Positions 37,019 through 45,044 are shown, numbered from the stretch's first letter. The stretch: DNA of 64,000 nt from Telluria aromaticivorans (GCF_013003915.1 NZ_JABAIV010000002.1:62001-126000), one strand, 5' to 3'. Translations and numbers: made by a program. Notes: a model not told the origin generated them from the sequence alone.

Positions 37019-37283
37019 GCGGTGCATGGGGCGGCTGTAGCAGGACAATGCAGCGCTCGGCGCAGGCTTGCAGGGCCGGGCGCGGCAGGCGCATTTCATC
37101 GATGCCTGGCTGCTGCTGTAACAGCTCGACGAGGGTGCCGGACGGCCAGCCGCCGCCGGGCAACTGGGACGAGAGCGCCGCATGCCCCGTGTCGATGCAG
37201 CGCGTGCCGGCATGCGCCAGTTGCGATGCGCGCCAAAGCGAAGGATGCAAGTTCAGCGCAGCCAGATGAGGTGAGCAGTTCAT
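37019..37283 (-). pseudogene. Truncated imuA-type gene (N-terminal part only)
   Basis: From the ATG at 37283 the minus strand encodes LHPSLWRASQLAHAGTRC, GHAALSSQLPGGGWPSGTLV and CIVLLQPPHAP, parallel to the intact ImuA for about 88 residues. Homology then stops and the frame runs into unrelated sequence toward the next LexA box. It keeps its own LexA box at 37300. It is the 5' end of a second imuA whose remainder, and most of whose imuB, is missing. The gap 36,886-37,510 contains nothing else recognisable. Confidence 0.8.
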
Positions 37284-37299
37284 GATGATCTGGCAAAAA

Positions 37300-37319
37300 T
37301 ACTGCATAAACGTACAGTT
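37300..37319. promoter_or_regulatory. LexA-type SOS box before the truncated imuA
   Basis: TACTGCATAAACGTACAGTT keeps the CTG-N10-CAG core and sits 17 bp upstream of the start codon of the truncated imuA, the same arrangement as at the intact copy. Confidence 0.78.
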
Positions 37320-37510
37320 CTAGTTCATTCCGGATTTGGCAAGATGTATTCATGTTGAACATACCAATCGGAGCATTGGTATTGACAGAAGGCAAACTCG
37401 CACCGCTCCTAAAAACCCGGCTGCAGCAGGGAAACATGGAATAATGATGGCTCGTCCATTTACATCCAGACAATGCTCCTTAAGTCCCCTGCTCCCCACG
37501 GAGCCCGCCC

Positions 37511-38749
37511 GTGACTTCGCTCCAGCTCGTCGGCGCCGTCCTGTTCGCGATTGCCCTGGTCCATACCTTTTCCACCAAACTGTTCCACTCGCTGGCCCGG
37601 CGCCATCCGCGCCACGCCGGCCTGTTCCACCTGCTGGGCGAGGTCGAGGTGGTGTTCGGCTTCTGGGCCTTCGTGCTGGTCCTCAGCATGGCCCTGCTGG
37701 CCGGCGGCGACGCGGCCATCGGCTATGCCGAATCGCGCCATTACACCGAGCCGCTGTTCGTGTTCGTCGTGATGGTGATCGCGGCCTCCCGGCCGGTGCT
37801 CGATGCCGTGCGTGACCTGCTGGTCTTCCTGGCCAACCTGGCCCCGGTGCGCACCGAGGTGGCGCTGTGCTGGCTTGGCCTGGCGCTGGTGCCCCTGAGC
37901 GGTTCCCTGATCACCGAACCGGCCGCCATGACCCTGGCCGCCCTGATGCTGGCGCCGCAGGTGTTCAGGCCAGGCATTCCGGAAGTGCTGAAATACGGTG
38001 CGCTCGGCGCGCTGTTCGTAAACGTCTCGATCGGCGGCACGCTCACCTCCTACGCGGCCCCGCCGGTGCTGATGGTGGCCGGCGCCTGGGGCTGGGACAG
38101 CGCCTTCATGGCGTCCACCTTCGGCTGGCGCGCGGCGGTCGCGGTGGCCTTCAACGCCACCATCATCACGGTGCTGCTGCGGCGCTACCTGACGCCCGCG
38201 GATACTGTGGCCGACGTGCGCATGCCCCTGGTGGTGTCCGGCGTCCACCTGGCCCTGCTGGCCGGCGTCGTCCTGTTCGCACACCACCCGGTGCTGTTCA
38301 TCGGCCTGTTCCTGCTCTTCCTCGGCTATACCCAGGCCTACCCGAAACACCAGTCGCCGCTGATCCTGAAGGAAGGCCTGCTGGTGGGTTTCTTCCTGGC
38401 CGGGCTGGTAGTATTAGGCGGCATGCAGCAGTGGTGGCTGCAGCCGCTGGTATCAAGCCTGGAGCCGACCGCGCTGTTCTTCGGCGCGCTGGCCCTGACG
38501 GCAATCACCGATAATGCAGCCCTGACCTACCTCGGCTCGCTGATCGAGGGGCTGTCCGATCACGCGAAGTACATGCTGGTGGCCGGCGCGGTCGGCGGCG
38601 GCGGGCTGACCGTGATCGCCAACGCCCCCAACCCGGCCGGCGCCGCCCTGCTGCGCGCGGGCTTCGAGCACGGGTCGATCGGCATGGGCGGACTGTTCCT
38701 GGGAGCGCTCGCTCCCACCTGCGTGGCCGCGGCGATGTTCCTGATCTGA
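37511..38749 (+). CDS. Putative Na+/H+ antiporter (Na_H_antiport_3-like), integral membrane
   Basis: A 412-residue inner-membrane protein with about ten to eleven hydrophobic helices. The features RPVLDAVRDLLVFLANL, PLSGSLITEPAAMTLAALML and FGALALTAITDNAALTYLGS agree with the putative Na+/H+ antiporter family PF07399, related to the ArsB/NhaD superfamily. The conserved acidic residues within helices (ITEPA, ITDNA) fit ion coupling. Family experience suggests cation/proton exchange, but no member is well studied. Start: ATG at 37511 directly after a CG-rich stretch; no strong ribosome-binding site. The next gene follows 15 bp after the stop. Confidence 0.83.
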   Translation: MTSLQLVGAVLFAIALVHTFSTKLFHSLARRHPRHAGLFHLLGEVEVVFGFWAFVLVLSMALLAGGDAAIGYAESRHYTEPLFVFVVMVIAASRPVLDAVRDLLVFLANLAPVRTEVALCWLGLALVPLSGSLITEPAAMTLAALMLAPQVFRPGIPEVLKYGALGALFVNVSIGGTLTSYAAPPVLMVAGAWGWDSAFMASTFGWRAAVAVAFNATIITVLLRRYLTPADTVADVRMPLVVSGVHLALLAGVVLFAHHPVLFIGLFLLFLGYTQAYPKHQSPLILKEGLLVGFFLAGLVVLGGMQQWWLQPLVSSLEPTALFFGALALTAITDNAALTYLGSLIEGLSDHAKYMLVAGAVGGGGLTVIANAPNPAGAALLRAGFEHGSIGMGGLFLGALAPTCVAAAMFLI

Positions 38750-38764
38750 GACGAAGGAGACGCA

Positions 38765-39181
38765 ATGGACGACGACATCCTGGTCAGCAAGGCCGGCACC
38801 ATCGAACGCTGCTGCCGGCGCGCGCGCGACGAATACGAGAAGGACCCGGCCACCTTTTCCGGCGACCTCACGCGCCAGGATGCGGCCACCCTGAACGTGA
38901 TCCGCGCCTGGGAAGCCGCCATCGAGATGGGCGACTACGTGATCGGCAACGCCCGCCTCGGCCTGCCGCAGGACGAACGCGAAGTCATCACCCTGCTGGC
39001 CGAACACGGCTGGATCGAAGCCACCCTGGCCGAAGACCTCAAGCGTACCGGCGAATTCTGCCGCGCTGAATGGGATTACCAGGAAGCGCCGCTGCCGGCG
39101 CTGGTCACCATCATCAAGCGCGGGCTGGACGACTTCACCGCCTATGCGGGGGCGCTGGTGAGCGGCGCCGCGACGGCCTAG
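38765..39181 (+). CDS. HepT-like (DUF86) HEPN protein with degenerate active motif
   Basis: A 138-residue all-helical protein. DDDILVSKAGTIERCCRRARDEYEKDP and VIRAWEAAIEMGDYVI match the HepT/DUF86 pattern of helices. The HEPN RNase motif is normally RxxxxHxY near the last third; here that place reads FCRAEWDYQ, with Trp for His and no Arg at the right distance, so ribonuclease activity is doubtful. HepT toxins normally pair with a MntA nucleotidyltransferase; none is adjacent. AAGGAG precedes the ATG, and it follows the antiporter gene closely. It may have been recruited for another role. Confidence 0.6.
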   Translation: MDDDILVSKAGTIERCCRRARDEYEKDPATFSGDLTRQDAATLNVIRAWEAAIEMGDYVIGNARLGLPQDEREVITLLAEHGWIEATLAEDLKRTGEFCRAEWDYQEAPLPALVTIIKRGLDDFTAYAGALVSGAATA

Positions 39182-39204
39182 GCGCCACTGTCTGTCGGGG
39201 CGCG

Positions 39205-39714
39205 ATGAACAACCAGGAACCGCAGCAATATGCCTTGCAGGCCTTGCCCAGGTGGCATCCGATGGGCGGCGTCCGGCGCCGCCTGGTGCGCAAGGGCCAA
39301 CCCCTGCCCGTCGTGGTGAACGGCGACGCCCTCGATTTGCAGGTGGCGCTCGGCCCGTTCACGCTGCTGGCGACCAGCTACGACTATTTCGACGGATGTC
39401 ATCACTGGCTCTACCTGCTGCGCTGGGATGGCACCCTGGTGGACCAGCTGCGCATGCCCGACCAGTTCGGGTACATCCAGGACGTGCTGGTCCTGGCCGA
39501 CAACGATCTGTCGTTCGGCTATCTCGGGACCAACGACCGCTGGCGCCTCGCCATCAGCGAACAGGGCTTCCGCTCGTTCTCGCCCAGGGCACTCCTGATG
39601 CGCCCGAACCGCTTCCTGTTCGCCAGGCGCCACCTGCTCACGCAACGGACGGCCGGTATTCCCTGGTCCTGTCCACCGGAGGACGCGTCGCCCGGGCAGC
39701 CGCCTGGCGCGTGA
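39205..39714 (+). CDS. Hypothetical protein, 169 residues
   Basis: A soluble protein starting MNNQEPQQYALQALPRWHPM, with alternating aromatic/hydrophobic strands (LLATSYDYFDGCHHWLYLL, DNDLSFGYLGTNDRWRLAI) suggesting a mostly beta fold. I recognise no family. Codon usage matches the neighbours. It follows the HepT-like gene by 23 bp on the same strand. An ORF from 39070 shares the frame, but the ATG at 39205 sits after the previous stop and is the natural start. Confidence 0.65.
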   Translation: MNNQEPQQYALQALPRWHPMGGVRRRLVRKGQPLPVVVNGDALDLQVALGPFTLLATSYDYFDGCHHWLYLLRWDGTLVDQLRMPDQFGYIQDVLVLADNDLSFGYLGTNDRWRLAISEQGFRSFSPRALLMRPNRFLFARRHLLTQRTAGIPWSCPPEDASPGQPPGA

Positions 39715-39758
39715 CAAACCGCGCAGCTTGCAGCGCGCCGGCAATCAGGCGCACTTCC

Positions 39759-40409
39759 TCATGCGACGGCATGCGCCGCCAGGCGGCGCTGCCCGATACG
39801 CAGTACCAGGGCCTGCAGCGCGCCAACGAAGGCGGATGCTGCCCAATACAATCCCACGCCGGATGCCAGTTTCCACATGACGAATGCCGTGACCAGGACT
39901 TGCACGGCAACCATCCACACAGCCGTGCCGTTTGCCGATGGGAAGTACCAGGCCGAAACGGCCGTCAGCAGCAGCACCAACCCCGTCAGCAGGACATCGG
40001 GCGCTGCCAGGCTCCTGATCCACAGGAAGGAGCCCGCACCGGAACTGGCCTTGCTGATCGCCTGGTAGAGCAGTGCGAAGACCGGCAACTGGAGCAATCC
40101 TCCCAGCAGGCTGGAACGATCCAGCAGGTGGGCACCGTTTTCCTTGTACAGCACCGAGATCGCCTTGAACATTTCCTGGGGATGTGCCGCCAGGCGCTCC
40201 CTGATCGCCGTCACTTGCGGTTCCAGTGCTTTGATTTTCTGTTGGTTCGCCAGCATCTTGCGCGACAGGTGCAGCGTCAGTGGCAGCAGGGCCAGCCGTA
40301 CCGCGAGCGCCAGCACCAGGATGGCCCAGCCCATGCTGCCATCGAACAGCTGGGCAAGGAAAGACATCGCAGACGCCAGGAATTCATTCATTTGCTCGCT
40401 CGCTTTCAT
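39759..40409 (-). CDS. Short YidC/Oxa1-family membrane insertase paralogue
   Basis: A 216-residue integral membrane protein with about five helices. AQLFDGSMGWAILVLALAVRL and LPLTLHLSRKMLANQQKIKALEPQ carry the YidC/Oxa1 pattern: an early helix, a cytosolic helical hairpin, then helices with LYKENGAHLLDRSSLLGGLL. The housekeeping YidC of Betaproteobacteria has about 560 residues with a large periplasmic domain and sits beside the chromosome origin genes; this short form lacks that domain and stands alone, so it is a paralogue. Its substrate is unknown. The ATG at 40391 is an alternative start. Confidence 0.83.
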   Translation of the reverse strand: MKASEQMNEFLASAMSFLAQLFDGSMGWAILVLALAVRLALLPLTLHLSRKMLANQQKIKALEPQVTAIRERLAAHPQEMFKAISVLYKENGAHLLDRSSLLGGLLQLPVFALLYQAISKASSGAGSFLWIRSLAAPDVLLTGLVLLLTAVSAWYFPSANGTAVWMVAVQVLVTAFVMWKLASGVGLYWAASAFVGALQALVLRIGQRRLAAHAVA

Positions 40410-40588
40410 TAATAAAGAATCAATGACAGCGATTGTATAGAGGAATTACTCAGGGAAAATATACCCTTTTCGATGTTTTACTTCCGTTTTCCAGAAGCAT
40501 ATGTAGATCGCGTCCAGGCGCGGCAGCCCGGACAGGGATGACAGCCCTGAAGCTTGCTGCCATGATAGTTCCATTCGAAAGGACATTC

Positions 40589-41392
40589 ATGATCGACATC
40601 GACCCGAGGCAGCAGCAGGTCAGCACACTGAGTGACGAAGGCCGGCTCGGCGAGGCACTGGCCCTGCTGCAGGAGCTGTACGCCGAAGCCGAATGCGAGC
40701 CGGCGCCGGACAGGACGCGCTATTTCATGACGCTGTTCCAGTGGCAGCTGCTGACCGAGAAGTATCCACCGGCATGCACGGCCCTGGCCGCGGTACGTGA
40801 CGAGCAGGCCGCGCGCCTGCTGGCCGGTGAACTACATGCCGGCCGTGAAGACAGCGAAGCCAGTCGCAAAGAGCCATGGCGGCGCGTGTCGCGTTTCGCG
40901 CTCATCATCGACATGAACCGCACGCTGGGCGATGCCCACGCGACCCGCGCACTGTTCCTGCAACTGGAAGCCTCGCAGCCGGAACTGGCGCGGCGCTATG
41001 CCTGGCAGGCGCTTCCCGACATCGTCGAGGCAGGCGATTTCCTGCTTGCAGACCGCTATCGCGGCAACCCGCTCGCGCTGCTCGATGAAGTCAACCAGAC
41101 CGCCCTGCGCATGCCCTTGTTCCCGCCTGACGGCAAGGCGCCGCGCCTGGGCGCGGAGCTGATGAACCTGGCGGGCGAGGTGCGTGTCGGCATCGCTGTC
41201 CTGCGTGGCCTGGGCCATGAGGCGCAGGCCGCGGCACTGCGCACCGCACTGCTGGCTGGCCTGGCGGCCGGGCCGCTGCGCACGCTGGCGGAGCGCGAAC
41301 TCGACGAGCCGGGAACGATCAGCCGCGAGCTCGGCGCGCACCAGATGGCCTGCGAAAACAAGGCACTGCCGGGCCAGGCAACTCCTGCCTGA
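40589..41392 (+). CDS. Hypothetical helical-repeat protein, 267 residues
   Basis: A cytosolic protein of helix pairs. ALALLQELYAEAECEPAPDR and FLQLEASQPELARRYAWQALP suggest TPR-like solenoid repeats, although I cannot count them exactly. AAAGGA precedes the ATG at 40589; earlier in-frame ATGs from 40433 give Arg-rich sequence and are rejected. No enzyme motif is seen, and neighbours on both sides are in the opposite strand. A scaffolding role is possible but not supported further. Confidence 0.7.
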   Translation: MIDIDPRQQQVSTLSDEGRLGEALALLQELYAEAECEPAPDRTRYFMTLFQWQLLTEKYPPACTALAAVRDEQAARLLAGELHAGREDSEASRKEPWRRVSRFALIIDMNRTLGDAHATRALFLQLEASQPELARRYAWQALPDIVEAGDFLLADRYRGNPLALLDEVNQTALRMPLFPPDGKAPRLGAELMNLAGEVRVGIAVLRGLGHEAQAAALRTALLAGLAAGPLRTLAERELDEPGTISRELGAHQMACENKALPGQATPA

Positions 41393-41405
41393 GAGCTTGT
41401 GCGCT

Positions 41406-42497
41406 TCAGCCCTGCGGCTCGTGCACGTCGGATACTTCCACGTCCTCGGCAGCGATCTTTTCCTCGGCCAGCGCGTGGTCTTCTTCATCCGCCGCCAATC
41501 CCTCCTGCTCCACGCCACGTGCCATGTCATAGGTGAGCTCGACCAGCATCGGGAAATGGTCCGAGCCGAAGTGGGGAAGCCGCTGGATGTGGGACAGCGT
41601 AAAGTGCTCGCTGTGGAACAGGTGGTCGAGCGGCCAGCGCGCGAACCAGTAATCGGCATGGAAGGTATTGAACATGCCGCGCCCGATACGCGGATCGAGC
41701 AGGCCGCTGATCTTGCGGAACAGCCGGGTGGTGGTCGACCACGCCACGTCGTTCAGGTCGCCCGCAACGATCACCGGGGTGTCCAGCCCGGCCTCGCCCA
41801 CGCTCTTGGCGACCACCAGCAGTTCGGCGTCGCGCTGGGTCGATTCCTCGTGCTCGGTCGGGCTGGGCGGGGTCGGGTGCAGGAAATGCATGCGCACCTT
41901 TTTCCCGCAAGGCAATATCACCAGCGTATGGATCGAGGGAATGTCGTCCTCGACCAGGAATTGCAGGGCGCTGTCTTCCAGCGGCAGCCGCGAATACACG
42001 TGCATGCCGTATAAATTCTCGAGCGGGCATTTGATTGCATGGGGGTAGTCTTTGTCGAGCACATCGAGCTTTTCCTGCCACCATGCATTCGTTTCCAGGG
42101 TGACGAAGATATCCGGCTGGTGCTCGCGGATCAGGGCGATCAGGCCATCGGCATTCCGGTTCGGCATCAGCACATTCGCCGTCAAGATACGGAACTGGCG
42201 CTGGGTCTCGGCGTTGACGGCTGCTTTCACCTCTCGGGGAAAGGCTTTGGTGTACGGAATGATCCACCAGGCCTGGTAGACCAGGCAGGCGGCATTGGCT
42301 ACCAGGATCAGGTGATGGGTGGGGTCGTCCCATCCGAGGAAGACCAGCTGGCCTACCAGCACGGCAAGGGAAATAATGGCCAGCTGCAGGCGCGGGAAAT
42401 CCCAATCACGAATCCACCACACGGGATTGCGTAGCAGCGGCAGTAGCGTCGCAAGCACGATCACGGCAACCAGGGTCGCGAAAACGGGTAGCAGCAT
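41406..42497 (-). CDS. Endonuclease/exonuclease/phosphatase (EEP) family membrane protein
   Basis: A 363-residue protein with three N-terminal transmembrane helices (about 1-90) and an EEP catalytic domain (about 105-325). Catalytic features visible are ILTANVLMPNRNADGLI, PDIFVTLETN (metal-binding Glu), VIVAGDLNDVAWS and FGSDHFPMLVEL, the last being the SDH active-site pair. An acidic tail follows. Proteins of this layout probably act on phosphodiesters at the outer face of the inner membrane. The substrate is unknown. It is convergent with the helical-repeat gene (14 bp between stops). Confidence 0.88.
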   Translation of the reverse strand: MLLPVFATLVAVIVLATLLPLLRNPVWWIRDWDFPRLQLAIISLAVLVGQLVFLGWDDPTHHLILVANAACLVYQAWWIIPYTKAFPREVKAAVNAETQRQFRILTANVLMPNRNADGLIALIREHQPDIFVTLETNAWWQEKLDVLDKDYPHAIKCPLENLYGMHVYSRLPLEDSALQFLVEDDIPSIHTLVILPCGKKVRMHFLHPTPPSPTEHEESTQRDAELLVVAKSVGEAGLDTPVIVAGDLNDVAWSTTTRLFRKISGLLDPRIGRGMFNTFHADYWFARWPLDHLFHSEHFTLSHIQRLPHFGSDHFPMLVELTYDMARGVEQEGLAADEEDHALAEEKIAAEDVEVSDVHEPQG

Positions 42498-42744
42498 GGC
42501 AGTCTCGAAGGCAGTTAATCAACTCATCACAAAATGCGATGGCCCGAGTATGCCGACGTCAGGTGCGCCAGTCTGTGCGCTAGCGTGCGTAAACGCATAG
42601 GATTATTAAAATACCAACTGAATCCGGCGCGCCAAACTCTTTCTTTATTACAGCTACTTACACAAAGCATTCGGGCCCGCCTTCTCAAGGGTGCACCGGG
42701 CTTGTACCATTAGCGCCATCGAAGTTTTTCCACGAAAGAAGTCC

Positions 42745-43224
42745 ATGACCACCAGCACCCTCCCCCGCGCGCTGAGCCTGGCCGCCGTATTGGCCGCCTT
42801 CGCCGCCTGCGCCGTGCCCGGCCAAGCCAATGCCACCAGCTTCACCTCCTCGGCTTCCAGCGCGGGTTCGGCCTCGTCGGGCAGCGTCTCCGACTCCATC
42901 GGCAGCTCCAGCAACAGCTCGGGCGACGACAAGAAAGTGGCTGCCGGTGAATACCGGGTGATCGATGTCGCCCAGGCCCCGGCCAAGCCGAATACCACCC
43001 GCATGACCCTGCGCGCCGTCGCTGCTGGTGCGGCGCGCGAGTTCCACCTCGACGTGCCGAACCGCGCCCTGGCCCAGCGCCCGGTGAACGCTGGCGAACT
43101 GGTGCAGGTCAGCGAACGCGCCTACGGTTATGAGTTCGCCCACGCCGATACCAGGCGCTCCTTCTTCCTGGCGCTGCAGGACGACTGGTACCGCGACCTC
43201 GGCTCGCGCAAAGTCACGATCTGA
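42745..43224 (+). CDS. Hypothetical exported protein with Ser-rich segment
   Basis: A 159-residue protein. Signal peptide (about 3-32), then a Ser/Gly/Ala-rich low-complexity stretch (SSASSAGSASSGSVSDSI) and a small folded domain (GEYRVIDVAQ ... FFLALQDDWYRDLG). GAAAGAAG precedes the ATG at 42745. The last base of its stop codon is the first base of the following DUF2145 start, so the two are probably translated together. I do not know its function; the tight coupling suggests it works with the DUF2145 protein. Confidence 0.75.
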   Translation: MTTSTLPRALSLAAVLAAFAACAVPGQANATSFTSSASSAGSASSGSVSDSIGSSSNSSGDDKKVAAGEYRVIDVAQAPAKPNTTRMTLRAVAAGAAREFHLDVPNRALAQRPVNAGELVQVSERAYGYEFAHADTRRSFFLALQDDWYRDLGSRKVTI

Positions 43225-44123
43225 TGTTTCTCCGTTCGGCCGCCGCTGCGCTCCTGCTGGCCGCCAGCGCGGGCGCATCGGCGGGGCTGCCCACCTTCTG
43301 CGAAAGCTCGCTCGACATCAGCGCGGCCGACCAGGACCGCGTACTGCGCTTCGCCGCCGCCGTCAAGGGGGAGCTGGAGCGTTCCGGCGAAGGCGTCGCG
43401 CTGATCGCGCGCGCCGGCCTGGACCTGAGCCGCTTCGGCCAGCTGTATTCGCATGCCGGCATCGCCCTGCGCGACAATCCCGGCGGCCCCTGGGCCGTGC
43501 GCCAACTCTATTACGCCTGCGACGAATCGCGCCCGCGCCTGTTCGACCAGGGCATCGCCGGCTTCGCGCTTGGCGCCGATGCGCCCTCGCGCGGCCATAT
43601 CTCGCTGCTGTTCCTGCCGCAAGAAGACGGCGCGCTCCTGGCGACCGCCGCACTGGACAAGCGCCTCGGGCTGTCCCTGCTCTCAAGCCAATACAGCGCC
43701 AACGCCTATGCCTACGGCACCCGCTACCAGAACTGCAACGGCTGGGTGGCCGAGCTGATTGCCAGCGCCTGGGGCCGCCTCGACGGCCGGGAGCACGCGC
43801 GTGAGGACGCACAGGCGTGGCTGCGTACCCAGGGCTATACCGCCGGGCCGGTCAGGATTCCTTCGCACTGGATGATGTTCGCCGGGCAGTTCGTGCCGCT
43901 GGTGCACATGAACGACCACCCGGTGGAAGATGCGCACGCCCTCGCGCTGCACGTGAGCGTGCCGGCCTCGATCGAGGGCTTCGTGCGCCGCCAGGCGCCG
44001 CAGGCGCGGCGCGTGGAGCTGTGCCACGACAGCAGCCGCATCGTCGTGCGCCGCGGTTGGGAGCCGATCGGCGCCGCCTGCGAGCCACAGCCGGGCGATG
44101 AGGTGATCAGCCTGGCGCAGTAA
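43224..44123 (+). CDS. DUF2145-family exported protein
   Basis: A 299-residue secreted protein: signal peptide (about 1-20, ASAGASA), then a domain with AGLDLSRFGQLYSHAGIAL and AYGTRYQNCNGWVAELIA, which fits DUF2145. This family shares a papain/NlpC-like layout, with a conserved Cys (NCNGW) and His (SHAG), so peptidase or acyltransferase chemistry is possible but unproven. The start overlaps the stop of the Ser-rich partner gene by one base. Confidence 0.8.
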   Translation: MFLRSAAAALLLAASAGASAGLPTFCESSLDISAADQDRVLRFAAAVKGELERSGEGVALIARAGLDLSRFGQLYSHAGIALRDNPGGPWAVRQLYYACDESRPRLFDQGIAGFALGADAPSRGHISLLFLPQEDGALLATAALDKRLGLSLLSSQYSANAYAYGTRYQNCNGWVAELIASAWGRLDGREHAREDAQAWLRTQGYTAGPVRIPSHWMMFAGQFVPLVHMNDHPVEDAHALALHVSVPASIEGFVRRQAPQARRVELCHDSSRIVVRRGWEPIGAACEPQPGDEVISLAQ

Positions 44124-44139
44124 ATGCCCGCGGCCGGCG

Positions 44140-44310
44140 TAATGGCGTTCAGTTAAACGCAGGGTGGCCGGGGTAACTCGGGCCAGTGGCCTGAGTTACG
44201 AACGGCCGCGCGTTCAACTTCGATGTGATCTGCCACAGCGCGTCGGTGATTTGAACGCGCGGCTGGCGAAGCCAGCCACCCTACATTTTCATGCTAACTG
44301 AACGGCATTA
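44140..44310. repeat. Palindromic repeat, family copy 3, with outer terminal inverted repeats
   Basis: The inner part (44159-44284) has degenerate family ends (GCAGGGTGGCCGG ... GCCAGCCACCCTAC), a hairpin at 44173-44199 (GTAACTCGGGCC/GGCCTGAGTTAC) and a right hairpin GGCTGGCGAAGCCAGCC. It is enclosed by longer inverted ends: TAATGGCGTTCAGTTA (44140-44155) and the inverse of TAATGCCGTTCAGTTA (44295-44310), 15 of 16 identical. This resembles a MITE-like element. It fills the gap between the DUF2145 and VOC genes. Confidence 0.8.
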
Positions 44311-44327
44311 CTGTAGCCGGCGGCTGT

Positions 44328-44714
44328 TTATTTGCCGGCGATATTCAGGATATTGCCATCCGGGTCTTTCAGCCATGCGACTTTCATCCCGCCGCCGACG
44401 TGGATGTCGCCTTCCAGCCGCATGCCGTCCATGTTGTAGTGCTCGAAGCTGGCACCCTTCGATTTCAGGTCGACCACGATTTCCTCGATCTGGTCGCCGA
44501 CATCCCAGGTAATGGCGGTGGCCTGGTTGGTGCCTGCAAACTCGGACCGGTACACATAGATCTTCGAATTGCCGCTCTGGAAAGACAGCACCTCGCCTCC
44601 CGTGCAATCGGCCGCATCGCCTTCCTGCAGTCCCAGTACCGTGCTGTAGAACTCCCTTGCCTTCGCGATATCGCGTACACCGACCGTTGCAATTGCTTGC
44701 GCATTCGACAGCAT
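44328..44714 (-). CDS. VOC-superfamily (glyoxalase/bleomycin-resistance fold) protein
   Basis: A 128-residue protein with the two beta-alpha-beta-beta-beta units of the VOC fold: ATVGVRDIAKAREFYSTVLG at the N-terminus and VAWLKDPDGNILNIAGK at the end, both typical. Metal-binding residues of glyoxalase I are not clearly kept, so this is a general VOC member. The reaction is unknown; the group is often annotated as glyoxalase-like or as PhnB-like. It stands alone. Confidence 0.88.
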   Translation of the reverse strand: MLSNAQAIATVGVRDIAKAREFYSTVLGLQEGDAADCTGGEVLSFQSGNSKIYVYRSEFAGTNQATAITWDVGDQIEEIVVDLKSKGASFEHYNMDGMRLEGDIHVGGGMKVAWLKDPDGNILNIAGK

Positions 44715-44796
44715 GATCGCCTCCCTCGGGAAAGTATGCGGATAGCCTACTGCGATCCGGTCAGGCGCAGCGCACCACTGAGAGAACTTTTAGACA

Positions 44797-44824
44797 AGAA
44801 AAAACCCCACATCAAGCGGGGCTT
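44797..44824 (-). terminator. Rho-independent terminator of the small hypothetical gene
   Basis: On the minus strand GCCCC, a loop GCTTGATGT, and GGGG are followed by TTTTTTC. It lies about 25 bp after the stop codon at 44847. Confidence 0.8.
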
Positions 44825-44846
44825 TGGACTGGCGCCGGCACGCTGC

Positions 44847-45044
44847 TTACGCTGCGTGATCCGCCAGCTTGCTCAGCACGGCAGGCGAGACCGAATCGCG
44901 TCCGCGGCTCATGCTGTAAAGCGCCCAGACGTCGCCGGCATCGGCCTTGCGGAGGGCACCCGGCGACGGACGGCTGAACAGGCCCTGGATAAAATCGAGG
45001 GCGATACTGGCGATATTGGTCGAAGCTGGCAGGGTAAGCGACAT
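44847..45044 (-). CDS. Small hypothetical protein, 65 residues
   Basis: A short protein starting MSLTLPASTNIASIALDFI, with an amphipathic N-terminus and a body ending SVSPAVLSKLADHAA. The ATG at 45044 has GAGGAA upstream and a terminator follows the stop, so the gene has proper signals. A longer frame to 45134 lacks these. I recognise no family; ADAGDVWALYSMSRGRDSVS is the most distinctive segment. Confidence 0.7.
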   Translation of the reverse strand: MSLTLPASTNIASIALDFIQGLFSRPSPGALRKADAGDVWALYSMSRGRDSVSPAVLSKLADHAA

